Virus record (IMG/VR): IMGVR_UViG_3300021960_000187 | Span: 1-40,025 of that record | Reading direction: 5' to 3' (one strand) | Length of the DNA: 40,025 bases | Source: a virus | In this document: positions 6,214 through 12,448 of the stretch, in pieces | Numbering within the stretch: the stretch's first letter is position 1 | Layout: every line of letters begins with the position of its first letter | Program-made: the position numbers and the translations under genes | Notes under the pieces: model-generated | Databases searched by the model: none | The model's input: the letters and a program-made list of their open reading frames with translations, nothing else | What the model was told of the DNA's origin: nothing

Positions 6214-6647
6214 ACTCCTTCCTCCAGATTAGTCAGTTCTTCATCAGTCAATGCAGTTCCCATCGGACCTTTTTTAAGACGTTCCCACTCTGCGTCTGCC
6301 TGTTGCATATCATCAAACTTCTTCCTCAGGTCTTCACCCAAAGTTAGTTCAAACTCATCAGCAACCTTACGCATATCTTCTTCTTTTCGGTGTTCACCAA
6401 ATGCGAGAGCACAAGCACCTTTCATAATGTTGATGTCATCGTGTCCCATCGCACGGGCAACGGTTGCGAAAAAGTTAAACAATTGATAAGTATTAAGATC
6501 TTCAGCAGGAACCTGAAAAATATAATGCTCTTCGGGGAGCATCATATCATCAAAACCACTACTGTAATGTGTAGAAGTCCATTCAGTATCGAAAGAAACT
6601 TTTAGGGTTGCTTTGTAAGTCATTGGAGGGGATTGATATGTAGACAT
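6210..6647 (-). CDS. Conserved hypothetical protein, 145 residues
   Basis: Start chosen at ATG 6647 (MSTYQSPPMTYKATLKVSFD), six bases beyond a terminator-like hairpin; the longer ORF to 6674 would run through that hairpin. It has an N-terminal beta part with aromatic residues and an acidic helical C-terminal half (about residues 95-145). The only Shine-Dalgarno-like bases (AAGGG) lie in the 3' arm of the hairpin, so translation from readthrough RNA may be restrained. Function unknown. Confidence 0.8.
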   Translation of the reverse strand: MSTYQSPPMTYKATLKVSFDTEWTSTHYSSGFDDMMLPEEHYIFQVPAEDLNTYQLFNFFATVARAMGHDDINIMKGACALAFGEHRKEEDMRKVADEFELTLGEDLRKKFDDMQQADAEWERLKKGPMGTALTDEELTNLEEGV

Positions 6648-6678
6648 AATAAAACCCTTGACTGAGAAAGTCAAGGGT
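6648..6678 (-). terminator. Hairpin terminator or attenuator before the 6647 gene
   Basis: A perfect 10-base stem (ACCCTTGACT / AGTCAAGGGT) with a 5-base loop is followed on the minus strand by TTTTATT and then directly by the ATG of the next gene. It would end transcripts of the 6875 gene. The AAGGG in its 3' arm is the only plausible ribosome site for the gene below. The motif AACCGTCCC (6682-6690) precedes it, as it does the hairpin near 9513. Confidence 0.75.
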
Positions 6679-6701
6679 GAAGGGACGGTTAAACAACTGG
6701 A

Positions 6702-6875
6702 CTATGATGAAAGGATTTGCCTACATATTTTTCTACAACTCTGCGTATCCTCACTGCACTCAGTCAAGCACTCAAAATAGGAATTCATAAGTTCGTGCTG
6801 ATCGATGAATTCATTTAGGGTTGGTTCAATTTGTTTCCATGCAGCTAATTGATTGTAAGAAATTAAGTTGTGCAT
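6702..6875 (-). CDS. Hypothetical 57-residue Cys-containing protein
   Basis: ATG 6875 has a clear GGAGG eight bases upstream, so the TTG at 6893 is rejected. The product begins MHNLISYNQLAAWKQIEPTL and has four Cys in its C-terminal half (ECLTEC ... SCRKIC), spaced like two CxxxC pairs that could bind a metal or form disulfides. It has its own likely sigma70 promoter at 6939-6967 and is followed by a terminator, so it may be a one-gene transcript. I associate it with conserved cyanophage hypotheticals. Confidence 0.85.
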   Translation of the reverse strand: MHNLISYNQLAAWKQIEPTLNEFIDQHELMNSYFECLTECSEDTQSCRKICRQILSS

Positions 6876-6938
6876 AATGACCTCCACGCACAAAGAATAT
6901 CATAATCAAGAATTTTCTTTCATTCTTATGACCTCATT

Positions 6939-6967
6939 ATTCTACAACTATCTAGGTGATTTGTCAG
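6939..6967 (-). promoter_or_regulatory. Probable sigma70-type promoter
   Basis: On the minus strand CTGACA (6962-6967) and TAGAAT (6939-6944) are 17 bases apart, each five of six to consensus. It would give a leader of roughly 55 bases with GGAGG before ATG 6875. The gap 6876-7004 around it is AT-rich and non-coding. Confidence 0.55.
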
Positions 6968-7004
6968 GGATTCTTAACAATAATTTATGCCTACGAGTAT
7001 ATAC

Positions 7005-7205
7005 CTACTGCGCTTTATGCAGCATTGATTCTAATTCATTAATCTGCACAAATTCTCTATGAGCTGCTTCTGAACGTGCAGAAAGAACATCAAGAATATC
7101 AGACATTACAGTTGCATTATCCACATAGTCATCCAGATACTTATCAATCGCTTCTTTTAAGTATCTGTAGCGATGCCACTCAGGTGAATATGGTTTATAA
7201 TCCAT
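7005..7205 (-). CDS. Conserved hypothetical protein, 66 residues
   Basis: It begins MDYKPYSPEWHRYRYLKEAI and continues as acidic helices ending INELESMLHKAQ. A near-perfect sigma70 promoter lies directly upstream (7228-7256), so it is probably transcribed early. Helical bundle; function unknown. Confidence 0.85.
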   Translation of the reverse strand: MDYKPYSPEWHRYRYLKEAIDKYLDDYVDNATVMSDILDVLSARSEAAHREFVQINELESMLHKAQ

Positions 7206-7227
7206 GATAAAAGTTATGTGTTTAGGA

Positions 7228-7256
7228 ATTATAGACTATCTATTTGTCTTTGTCAA
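7228..7256 (-). promoter_or_regulatory. Sigma70-type promoter, consensus match
   Basis: On the minus strand TTGACA (7251-7256) and TATAAT (7228-7233) are 17 bases apart, an exact consensus match. The -35 box lies inside the last codons of the upstream gene. It would drive the 7205 gene in early infection using host RNA polymerase. Confidence 0.8.
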
Positions 7257-7446
7257 TCTCGTAGCACTTCTCAAATTTATCTCTCAACTCATTGATTTTA
7301 ACTTGATGTTGAAACTCCATGATGTGATCTTTAATTTCTTTCTCTTCATCAGTTAACTCTAAACGATACTTGAGTTTGACATCAATCAAACGCACCATAT
7401 CCATATAGAACTCAGTACCCTTGTGAATGAAATCGTCGTATTTCAA
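7240..7446 (-). CDS. Hypothetical 68-residue helical protein, TTG start
   Basis: The only upstream start is a TTG at 7446, which overlaps the previous gene's TGA as TTGA, the same geometry as the ATGA joints elsewhere. The next Met is residue 15. It begins with K2-Y-D-D-F-I-H-K-G-T and is charged and helical throughout, with a Glu/Lys-rich middle. Function unknown. Confidence 0.75.
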   Translation of the reverse strand: MKYDDFIHKGTEFYMDMVRLIDVKLKYRLELTDEEKEIKDHIMEFQHQVKINELRDKFEKCYEIDKDK

Positions 7447-7766
7447 TCACGAGTCCTCCAATCGGTTTCGTCTTCATCACGCCTAAACCAATCGTGCAAG
7501 TCATCAATACTTTCAAAATGTCTCTTACCAAATCTTTCGTTTCCAATCCCACCAATATCTAATTGATTGAGAAAGTCATCCATATCACCTTCAACCATAT
7601 CAGGATTTTCCGCTTTTCTTCTTGCCTGGCGCAACATTGTAGCAGCAGAACGATTTGCTTTCGCAAGTTTCTCTGCCCATATCATTTCGCTTAATTCTAC
7701 TGACTCTCTTTTAACAATCTTATCACAGATTGCTTCAAGACGAAGGCGATATTGCGTAGAAAGCAT
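7443..7766 (-). CDS. Conserved cyanophage hypothetical protein, 107 residues
   Basis: It begins MLSTQYRLRLEAICDKIVKR and includes a helical Ala/Arg-rich middle (ATMLRQARRKAENP), then DDFLNQLDIGGIGNERFG and a Trp/Arg/Asp-rich end. I recognise this as a widely kept cyanomyovirus protein without an assigned role. The basic helices would fit nucleic-acid or protein binding. It starts at ATG 7766. Confidence 0.85.
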   Translation of the reverse strand: MLSTQYRLRLEAICDKIVKRESVELSEMIWAEKLAKANRSAATMLRQARRKAENPDMVEGDMDDFLNQLDIGGIGNERFGKRHFESIDDLHDWFRRDEDETDWRTRD

Positions 7767-7785
7767 ATTTATCTCCAGATATAGT

Positions 7786-8025
7786 TTATTTATTTTTAGA
7801 TTCTAACTCTTTCATCAATTCTTCTGCAAGTTTCATAGAACGACGATGCATTAAATAACGAACCCATGGAAGTTTGGGATTATTCATAGCCCACCATTTC
7901 ATAACCTCAAACTTATTTTTTACCAGTTGAGATACAAAAAATACTGCTTTTGCTACACTCTCATCAGTTACAATGAAGTATGCAGCAAAAGCAAATAATA
8001 TAAACCAAATTGTGTAGGTGTTCAT
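7786..8025 (-). CDS. Conserved single-pass membrane protein, 79 residues
   Basis: One membrane helix at about residues 4-20 (YTIWFILFAFAAYFIVT). A second moderately hydrophobic helix and a basic, Trp/Arg-rich cytoplasmic tail follow (PWVRYLMHRRSMKLAEEL). The start overlaps the upstream stop as ATGA. I recognise the type as common in cyanomyoviruses; function unknown. Confidence 0.85.
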   Translation of the reverse strand: MNTYTIWFILFAFAAYFIVTDESVAKAVFFVSQLVKNKFEVMKWWAMNNPKLPWVRYLMHRRSMKLAEELMKELESKNK

Positions 8026-8192
8026 CGTCTGAGTAGTTTTAGATATTCTAAAACATGCTCACGAACTGCCATGAGTTCGTTGTAACACTTTTGATTGTGA
8101 GCGCATTGTCTCAGTTCATGATCTGGTTTATGAACGCTCTCAATGAATAAATCAAGTCCTCGGTTCCATTTAACATCTGGTGCTTCATCCAT
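8022..8192 (-). CDS. Hypothetical 56-residue helical protein
   Basis: Read from a gap. ATG 8192 (MDEAPDVKWNRGLDLFIESV) overlaps the upstream gene by 8 bases, and its TGA overlaps the next ATG as ATGA. It is helical, with His and two Cys in the middle (CAHNQKC), possibly a metal site, but this is only suggestive. Confidence 0.75.
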   Translation of the reverse strand: MDEAPDVKWNRGLDLFIESVHKPDHELRQCAHNQKCYNELMAVREHVLEYLKLLRR

Positions 8193-8352
8193 CTTTTTTA
8201 ACTATTACAGGACAAGTTGGAATAGTTTCACGAATAATTTCAATTAATTCAGTTTTTACATATTCTGGCAAAACATTATTAGATTTAATTTTTCGGATTA
8301 TGCCCAATGCTTGACTGCATGTAATTGTTGTCGTGAGAAATAGAGCGGACAT
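8185..8352 (-). CDS. Hypothetical 55-residue protein with hydrophobic start
   Basis: Read from a gap. ATG 8352 has a strong AGGAGA eight to ten bases upstream. It begins MSALFLTTTITCSQALGIIR, weakly like a lipoprotein or signal segment (LTTTITC), then a helical stretch ending in TIPTCPVIVKKDG. Function unknown. Confidence 0.75.
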   Translation of the reverse strand: MSALFLTTTITCSQALGIIRKIKSNNVLPEYVKTELIEIIRETIPTCPVIVKKDG

Positions 8353-8372
8353 TGCTCTCTCCTATTCTAATA

Positions 8373-8549
8373 CTATTTAATCAAGTCATGACGGAGACAA
8401 ACTAATTTACCAATCAAAACTCCATAATATAACATTTGAGCACGATTATCTGAATGATTTTTACTTTCTTCTTTTACGATACGGATAAGTTCAGTAATAT
8501 CATTCAGGTTTAAGTCTGTGTCGTGAATGTTGTGTTCAGTAACTTCCAT
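8373..8549 (-). CDS. Hypothetical 58-residue helical protein
   Basis: ATG 8549 shares one base with the upstream TAA (TAATG), which is preferred to the longer ORF from 8600. It begins MEVTEHNIHDTDLNLNDITE, forms acidic then amphipathic helices, and ends LVCLRHDLIK. Unrecognised. Confidence 0.75.
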   Translation of the reverse strand: MEVTEHNIHDTDLNLNDITELIRIVKEESKNHSDNRAQMLYYGVLIGKLVCLRHDLIK

Positions 8550-8923
8550 TAGTCCCAAGAAACGTTTTGTACTAAGAATCCAGGCATTACATAAGTCCAA
8601 GCACCCAAATCATTACTTCCGCCTACTTTGTATTCCCACTTATATTCAAACTTATTATGACTATCCCAAGTCATATATCCATCTTCTTTATCAAATCGTC
8701 CCTTAATAGTGAGTCCGTGCTTGTTGGAGAAGATATTGCGAGTGCGAAGTGCTCCACCCTTTTCACGAGTTTCAATCACCACACACATATCAGGATAGGT
8801 TTGAATACCTTGTTCTAAGATACAGGGAGTTTCATATCGGAATGGACGATAATAAGTTTGTTCTGGTGTTGCAAGTGCAGGAGCACCAGAAAGAATCAAA
8901 GCAAGAGCAATCAGTTTTTTCAT
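8549..8923 (-). CDS. Secreted protein with cleavable signal peptide, 124 residues
   Basis: ATG 8923 (MKKLIALALILSGAPALATP) gives a textbook Sec signal: KK start, hydrophobic core to about residue 16, and APALA-T as the likely cleavage site. The mature ~105 residues are beta-rich and aromatic, with two Cys (CILEQ..., DMCVV) that could pair in the periplasm. The ATG overlaps the RlpA-like gene's stop as ATGA, so the two envelope proteins are likely co-translated. Possibly acts on the host cell envelope; family not recognised. Confidence 0.85.
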   Translation of the reverse strand: MKKLIALALILSGAPALATPEQTYYRPFRYETPCILEQGIQTYPDMCVVIETREKGGALRTRNIFSNKHGLTIKGRFDKEDGYMTWDSHNKFEYKWEYKVGGSNDLGAWTYVMPGFLVQNVSWD

Positions 8924-9231
8924 CCTACAACCCTCCAACATACGGTAGCATTTCCTTTACGTGCAGATTCAATGTGAGCAAAAGCAGAATAGGAAAGATC
9001 TAAGTCAGCATGAGAATAAGGTCCTCGATCATTAACTCTCACAATTACTTGTTTTCCATTATCTTGATTCGTAACCCTAATTTTAGTTCCCATAGGCAAG
9101 TAAGGATGAGCAGCAGTCCAACGGTAAGCATCAAATCGTTCTCCGTTTGCAGTAGTTTTACCATGAAAACCATCACCCATTCCGTAGAATGTAGAGATTC
9201 CACATGTGAGTCCAGCAATCAATCCAATCAT
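8920..9231 (-). CDS. RlpA-like double-psi beta-barrel protein
   Basis: 103 residues, about the size of a bare RlpA double-psi barrel. Recognisable segments are FYGMGDGFHGKTTANGERFD (15-34), AAHPYLPMGTKIRVTN (40-55), VIVRVNDRGPYSHADLDLSY (62-81) and a Gly-Ala-Thr-Val end. D67 and D78 sit where the family carries its active-site Asp. Bacterial RlpA proteins cut denuded peptidoglycan glycan strands as lytic transglycosylases. A short hydrophobic start (MIGLIAGLTCGIS) may be a weak signal or anchor. There is no SPOR domain. A role in opening or remodelling host peptidoglycan is inference. Confidence 0.85.
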   Translation of the reverse strand: MIGLIAGLTCGISTFYGMGDGFHGKTTANGERFDAYRWTAAHPYLPMGTKIRVTNQDNGKQVIVRVNDRGPYSHADLDLSYSAFAHIESARKGNATVCWRVVG

Positions 9232-9446
9232 TTCGTAATCTCCCAGTGTTCATTACCATTTTTCTGTACCCAAAAACAGTATTGACGATTGATGGATACT
9301 AGAAAGAATTTATCATTGGTTTCTTGTTCAATCTCACAGGAATGAAAAGAACTCATGATATTCACAAAACGATTCTTTGCTTTAGAACTCAAAGGAGTTA
9401 CATTCACAAAGCGTTTCTTTGTCTTTGGAGCTTTCATTGAGATCAT
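9228..9446 (-). CDS. Hypothetical basic 72-residue protein
   Basis: ATG 9446 is supported by GGAGG ten bases upstream. It begins MISMKAPKTKKRFVNVTPLS; the first half is basic, with the segment K-x-RFVN occurring twice (KKRFVN, KNRFVN). The second half is beta-like with FLVSINRQYCFWVQKNG. It is the first gene after a consensus promoter and heads the small-gene operon. Function unknown. Confidence 0.8.
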   Translation of the reverse strand: MISMKAPKTKKRFVNVTPLSSKAKNRFVNIMSSFHSCEIEQETNDKFFLVSINRQYCFWVQKNGNEHWEITK

Positions 9447-9470
9447 TGTTTTTCAACCTCCACAAAGGTT

Positions 9471-9499
9471 ATTGTAAAGGGTTTGGTGAGGTGTGTCAA
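9471..9499 (-). promoter_or_regulatory. Sigma70-type promoter after the terminator
   Basis: On the minus strand TTGACA (9494-9499) and TACAAT (9471-9476) are 17 bases apart. It lies just downstream of a terminator and about 25 bases before the GGAGG and ATG of the 9446 gene. It probably starts the early operon of small genes. Confidence 0.8.
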
Positions 9500-9503
9500 G
9501 AGA

Positions 9504-9539
9504 CATTATAAAACCCCTCACAGCGGACTGTAGAGGGGT
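9504..9539 (-). terminator. Rho-independent-type terminator
   Basis: The minus-strand hairpin has stem ACCCCTC-(T)-ACAG... closing with CTGT-GAGGGGT, 11 pairs with one bulge and a 4-base loop (TCCG), followed by TTTATAAT. It closes the halogenase/oxygenase unit and separates it from the 9446 promoter. AACCGTCCC precedes it (9542-9550), as at 6682. Confidence 0.75.
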
Positions 9540-9568
9540 ATGGGACGGTTTATGAAGTGGTTCTGTGC

Positions 9569-9706
9569 TTAATCTAATGATTCCACAATATTAATTATAG
9601 TTTTTTTGTCTATTTTTAAAACCTTTTCAATATCTTCATTGGTAAAGTCTAACAATTTAAGAGTATGAATAAGTTTTTTTATTTTTTCAAATTCTTGATA
9701 TTCCAT
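9569..9706 (-). CDS. Tiny 45-residue helix-turn-helix-like protein
   Basis: Read from a gap, one base after the oxygenase stop. It begins MEYQEFEKIKKLIHTLKLLD. The segment DFTNEDIEKVLKIDKKTIINIV looks like a helix-turn-helix of the 'sense the next codon, then bind' type seen in small helix-turn-helix proteins. It is AT-rich like the rest of the halogenase island and is its last gene before the terminator. It may be a small regulator; that is inference. Confidence 0.65.
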   Translation of the reverse strand: MEYQEFEKIKKLIHTLKLLDFTNEDIEKVLKIDKKTIINIVESLD

Positions 9707-9707
9707 T

Positions 9708-10247
9708 TTAACAATATGTCGCAATCATGATTATTCTTCTTTGGTTTCTTAGAGGTTGTCCTCCAGAATGGAGTCCCTCAAAGGAAATAATTGCATCTTC
9801 TTTGGGTTGAAAATAGTAAGTTTTTTCATCTCCATATACAATAGTTTCTCCCTCAGCATTATTCAAGTAAATTAAAAGATTTTTATGAGGAAAATTATGA
9901 TCTACATGTGGGATAGTTGGGTTTCCGTCAATATAATATGTACAATTAAAGTTAACTCTGAAAAGAGAATTAATTTCAAAAGAATTAAAAATTGCAATCT
10001 CTTTAATTACTTCATTAACTATATTAATATATTTTTCTGATGTTACTCTTGGATATAAGTTATCCTTCATTGACTGTGTGGGACGTTCTAACACACAATG
10101 ACTGTAAAATGGAACATCAGTATATCCATCGCATTTTTTATTGTAGGTGCTATATTCAGTCCAATACCAAGCGAAAGTTTTACTTAAAACTTGTTTTTTT
10201 AAAAAAAGATAATTTTCTGTCAATGGATTTTTAAGTTCTTCAATCAT
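9708..10247 (-). CDS. 2OG-Fe(II) oxygenase-like protein
   Basis: 179 residues. The iron triad is visible: H114-x-D116 (IPHVDHNFP) and H160 (FEGLHSGGQP), with R171 (QRRIIMIATY) placed to bind 2-oxoglutarate. Between them are the expected jelly-roll strands, NLLIYLNNAEGE and EDAIISFEG. Such enzymes hydroxylate proteins or small molecules in the cytoplasm. It overlaps the halogenase gene by 8 bases, so the two are likely coexpressed. The N-terminal ~95 residues show no separate domain. Substrate unknown. Confidence 0.85.
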   Translation of the reverse strand: MIEELKNPLTENYLFLKKQVLSKTFAWYWTEYSTYNKKCDGYTDVPFYSHCVLERPTQSMKDNLYPRVTSEKYINIVNEVIKEIAIFNSFEINSLFRVNFNCTYYIDGNPTIPHVDHNFPHKNLLIYLNNAEGETIVYGDEKTYYFQPKEDAIISFEGLHSGGQPLRNQRRIIMIATYC

Positions 10248-11826
10248 TTAAATTAAATTCCTTCTTCATAAATTCATACAAACTTTGCTCATCTCTAGCA
10301 TGATTATCCCAATTTTCTTTTAGATTATCCCAATATTCTATAATTTCTTTTAATCTAACTTCAGTATCTTCAACGTTTTTATAAAATTCATTTTCCATAA
10401 TATTGTTTATAGTCAAGGCAGGATAATTCATGCCATTTGCTATGCAACTGAATCCTCCTTTCTCATAGTGTCCATCTTTTTTATCTTTGATGTCCATGCT
10501 TAATTTAAATTCACAGTCATTTAAAATTCTACTTGAATCGGTTTCTCTGCCAGTCACATCTCTCCAATAGTCAGTGTCATCTCTTGCGGAAAGTTTGTAG
10601 TGCAAGGAAACAAATTTTGCAAAATTATCGTATAATTTAAAAGTCGAATAGTTATATACATCAATATCCCACTGATTTACTTTTTCTTTACTTAAAGCAT
10701 CGACTAATTTTAGTAAAAATTCATGAACTGTAAAAAGTCCATTACTTTCTAAAGGTTCTATGAACCCAGCAGATAATCCAATTGCAACAACATTTTTAAA
10801 CCAAGTTTTTTCATGAATACCTATTCTCATTTGTATATTTTTAAATTCTAAATCATCATTGATTCTTTCACGATTTGGAATAGTTGTTTTAGTTCTTAAA
10901 TGTTCTTTAAACTCTTCTAGTGCTTCTTCATCTGTAATATATTTGTCGCTATAGACATATCCTGTTCCTATTCTGCTCCACAAAGGAATATTCCACACCC
11001 AACCATTACCAATGGCAGTGCAGTTTGTATAAGGTTCTAATTCTTTTTCTTTGTCAATATAAGGTATTCTTGTAGCCCAAGCTTTTGTATTAGGAAGAAT
11101 ATCACTATATGAATTAAATTTTACATCTAGTGATTTGCCCAGCAATAAACTTTTCCAACCAGTACAATCAACAAAAAGATCTGCAGTAACAACTAAATCA
11201 TTATCCAAAAGAATTTCGGAGATTCCATCTTCATTTGAAAGAACATGATTGACATTTGCGGAAATAAAATGAACTCCTCTTGGAATACAATATTTGTTCT
11301 TTAACCAATCTGCAAATTTAGATGCATCAAAATGATAAGCAGAGTCATGTTTCAGATTAAAATTTCCAAAGTAACCGTTTTCATTTTTACTTATTTTATT
11401 TTTTTCAATTAATGAAATTGCAGGGAAAAACGTTTTTGCATAATCAGTAGGACAAGTATCTTTATATAAAGTTTTTTTGAGTAACCAGGTATTGTTATTG
11501 TATAATTCTTTATTATCAACATAAATTTTACCAAAAGGATAATGGAAATGTCCGTAATCTTTTTGATAGAAATCCGTAAATTTAATACTTAATTTAATTG
11601 ATGCATCAGTCTCTAAAATAAAGTCTTTTTCATCAATTCCCAGCGCATATAACCAGTATTTGATATGTGCTAGTGTACTTTCTCCTACACCAACGGAAGA
11701 AATTTTTGGACTTTCGATTAAAATAATTTGTTTTTGTGGAAAGAAATTAACAAGGGTGGCGGCAGTCATCCATCCTGCCGATCCTCCACCAACAATTACG
11801 ATAGAATTAATATTTTTATTTTTCAT
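10240..11826 (-). CDS. prnA: Flavin-dependent tryptophan-halogenase-like protein
   Basis: 528 residues, close to PrnA-family length. Visible features are the FAD-binding GGGSAG (13-18), GVGES (46-50), K78 in ASIKLSIKF at the position of the catalytic Lys79 of PrnA, and the family signature W276-V-W278-N-I-P281 (GWVWNIPL). EPLES around 357-361 provides the conserved active-site Glu. Such enzymes use FADH2, O2 and halide to make HOCl, which the Lys passes to an indole ring; a separate flavin reductase is needed and none is seen here. The key residues look intact. The substrate could be free tryptophan, a peptide or another indole. It sits between oxygenases in an AT-rich island. Confidence 0.9.
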   Translation of the reverse strand: MKNKNINSIVIVGGGSAGWMTAATLVNFFPQKQIILIESPKISSVGVGESTLAHIKYWLYALGIDEKDFILETDASIKLSIKFTDFYQKDYGHFHYPFGKIYVDNKELYNNNTWLLKKTLYKDTCPTDYAKTFFPAISLIEKNKISKNENGYFGNFNLKHDSAYHFDASKFADWLKNKYCIPRGVHFISANVNHVLSNEDGISEILLDNDLVVTADLFVDCTGWKSLLLGKSLDVKFNSYSDILPNTKAWATRIPYIDKEKELEPYTNCTAIGNGWVWNIPLWSRIGTGYVYSDKYITDEEALEEFKEHLRTKTTIPNRERINDDLEFKNIQMRIGIHEKTWFKNVVAIGLSAGFIEPLESNGLFTVHEFLLKLVDALSKEKVNQWDIDVYNYSTFKLYDNFAKFVSLHYKLSARDDTDYWRDVTGRETDSSRILNDCEFKLSMDIKDKKDGHYEKGGFSCIANGMNYPALTINNIMENEFYKNVEDTEVRLKEIIEYWDNLKENWDNHARDEQSLYEFMKKEFNLND

Positions 11827-11829
11827 TAC

Positions 11830-12429
11830 TCAAAATCTAGCAAATTGAACCATTGAAAATCTTCCCATATTTTTTTCAAGATATTGTGCATTCATTTCTA
11901 TTTTTTCAACACTATGTTTAATCACAGATGGAAAGATTATTGTTTTATTATTATCAACTTCTATTTTAATATCATAATCATCAAATATCAAATTTCCATT
12001 TTTAAATCTTTTTGGTTCTTTAAAAAACCAAGTTATTGCTGAAAAATATGCTTGATCTGCATGTTTTTCATAATAGTCTGAATTTTCATAATATGAAATT
12101 AAAGTGGTGTCTGTATTGAGACAGTCTTGTTTAAAAAACCAATGTGGATGATTTTCCCAAATAAATTTTCTATGAACAAAAATTTTTCTATTTACCGCCA
12201 AAATATTTGAATATTTTCTATCAGCATATACGTTATCTAACCAAACTCCAATATTTTTTTTCAAATAAACATCATTTTCAACTGCAGATCCAGTCTCTTC
12301 GGGAGAAGACATTTTTTCCCGATGACAAATAAATTCTAATTCTTGCCAAATTAAATCTAATTCGTCTCCATCAAATAAATCATTAACAATAATATATGGA
12401 AATGGTTCACAATAATGTTTTACATTCAT
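11830..12429 (-). CDS. 2OG-Fe(II) oxygenase-like protein
   Basis: 199 residues. The triad reads H123-x-D125 (YYEKHADQAYFS) and H172 (SVIKHSVEKI), with R190 (NMGRFSMVQF) as the 2-oxoglutarate ligand. Strand segments ITWFFKEPKRFKNGNLIF and KTIIFPSVI fit the double-stranded beta-helix. AGAGG lies before the ATG. It stops three bases before the halogenase start, so both are translated from one message. The substrate is not predictable from sequence; adjacency suggests the same pathway as the halogenase. Confidence 0.85.
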   Translation of the reverse strand: MNVKHYCEPFPYIIVNDLFDGDELDLIWQELEFICHREKMSSPEETGSAVENDVYLKKNIGVWLDNVYADRKYSNILAVNRKIFVHRKFIWENHPHWFFKQDCLNTDTTLISYYENSDYYEKHADQAYFSAITWFFKEPKRFKNGNLIFDDYDIKIEVDNNKTIIFPSVIKHSVEKIEMNAQYLEKNMGRFSMVQFARF

Positions 12430-12448
12430 TTCAAATACCTCTTTAAAA

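Noticed and set aside
6646-6674. TTGACT-17-TATTAT as a promoter before the 6647 gene
   Set aside because: The -35 is the terminator stem and the -10 overlaps the start codon, so transcription would begin inside the gene with no ribosome site for the next Met.
7787-7794. AATAAATA as a late promoter near 7790
   Set aside because: One mismatch in a very AT-rich stretch within a small-gene region that otherwise has host-type promoters; not supported.
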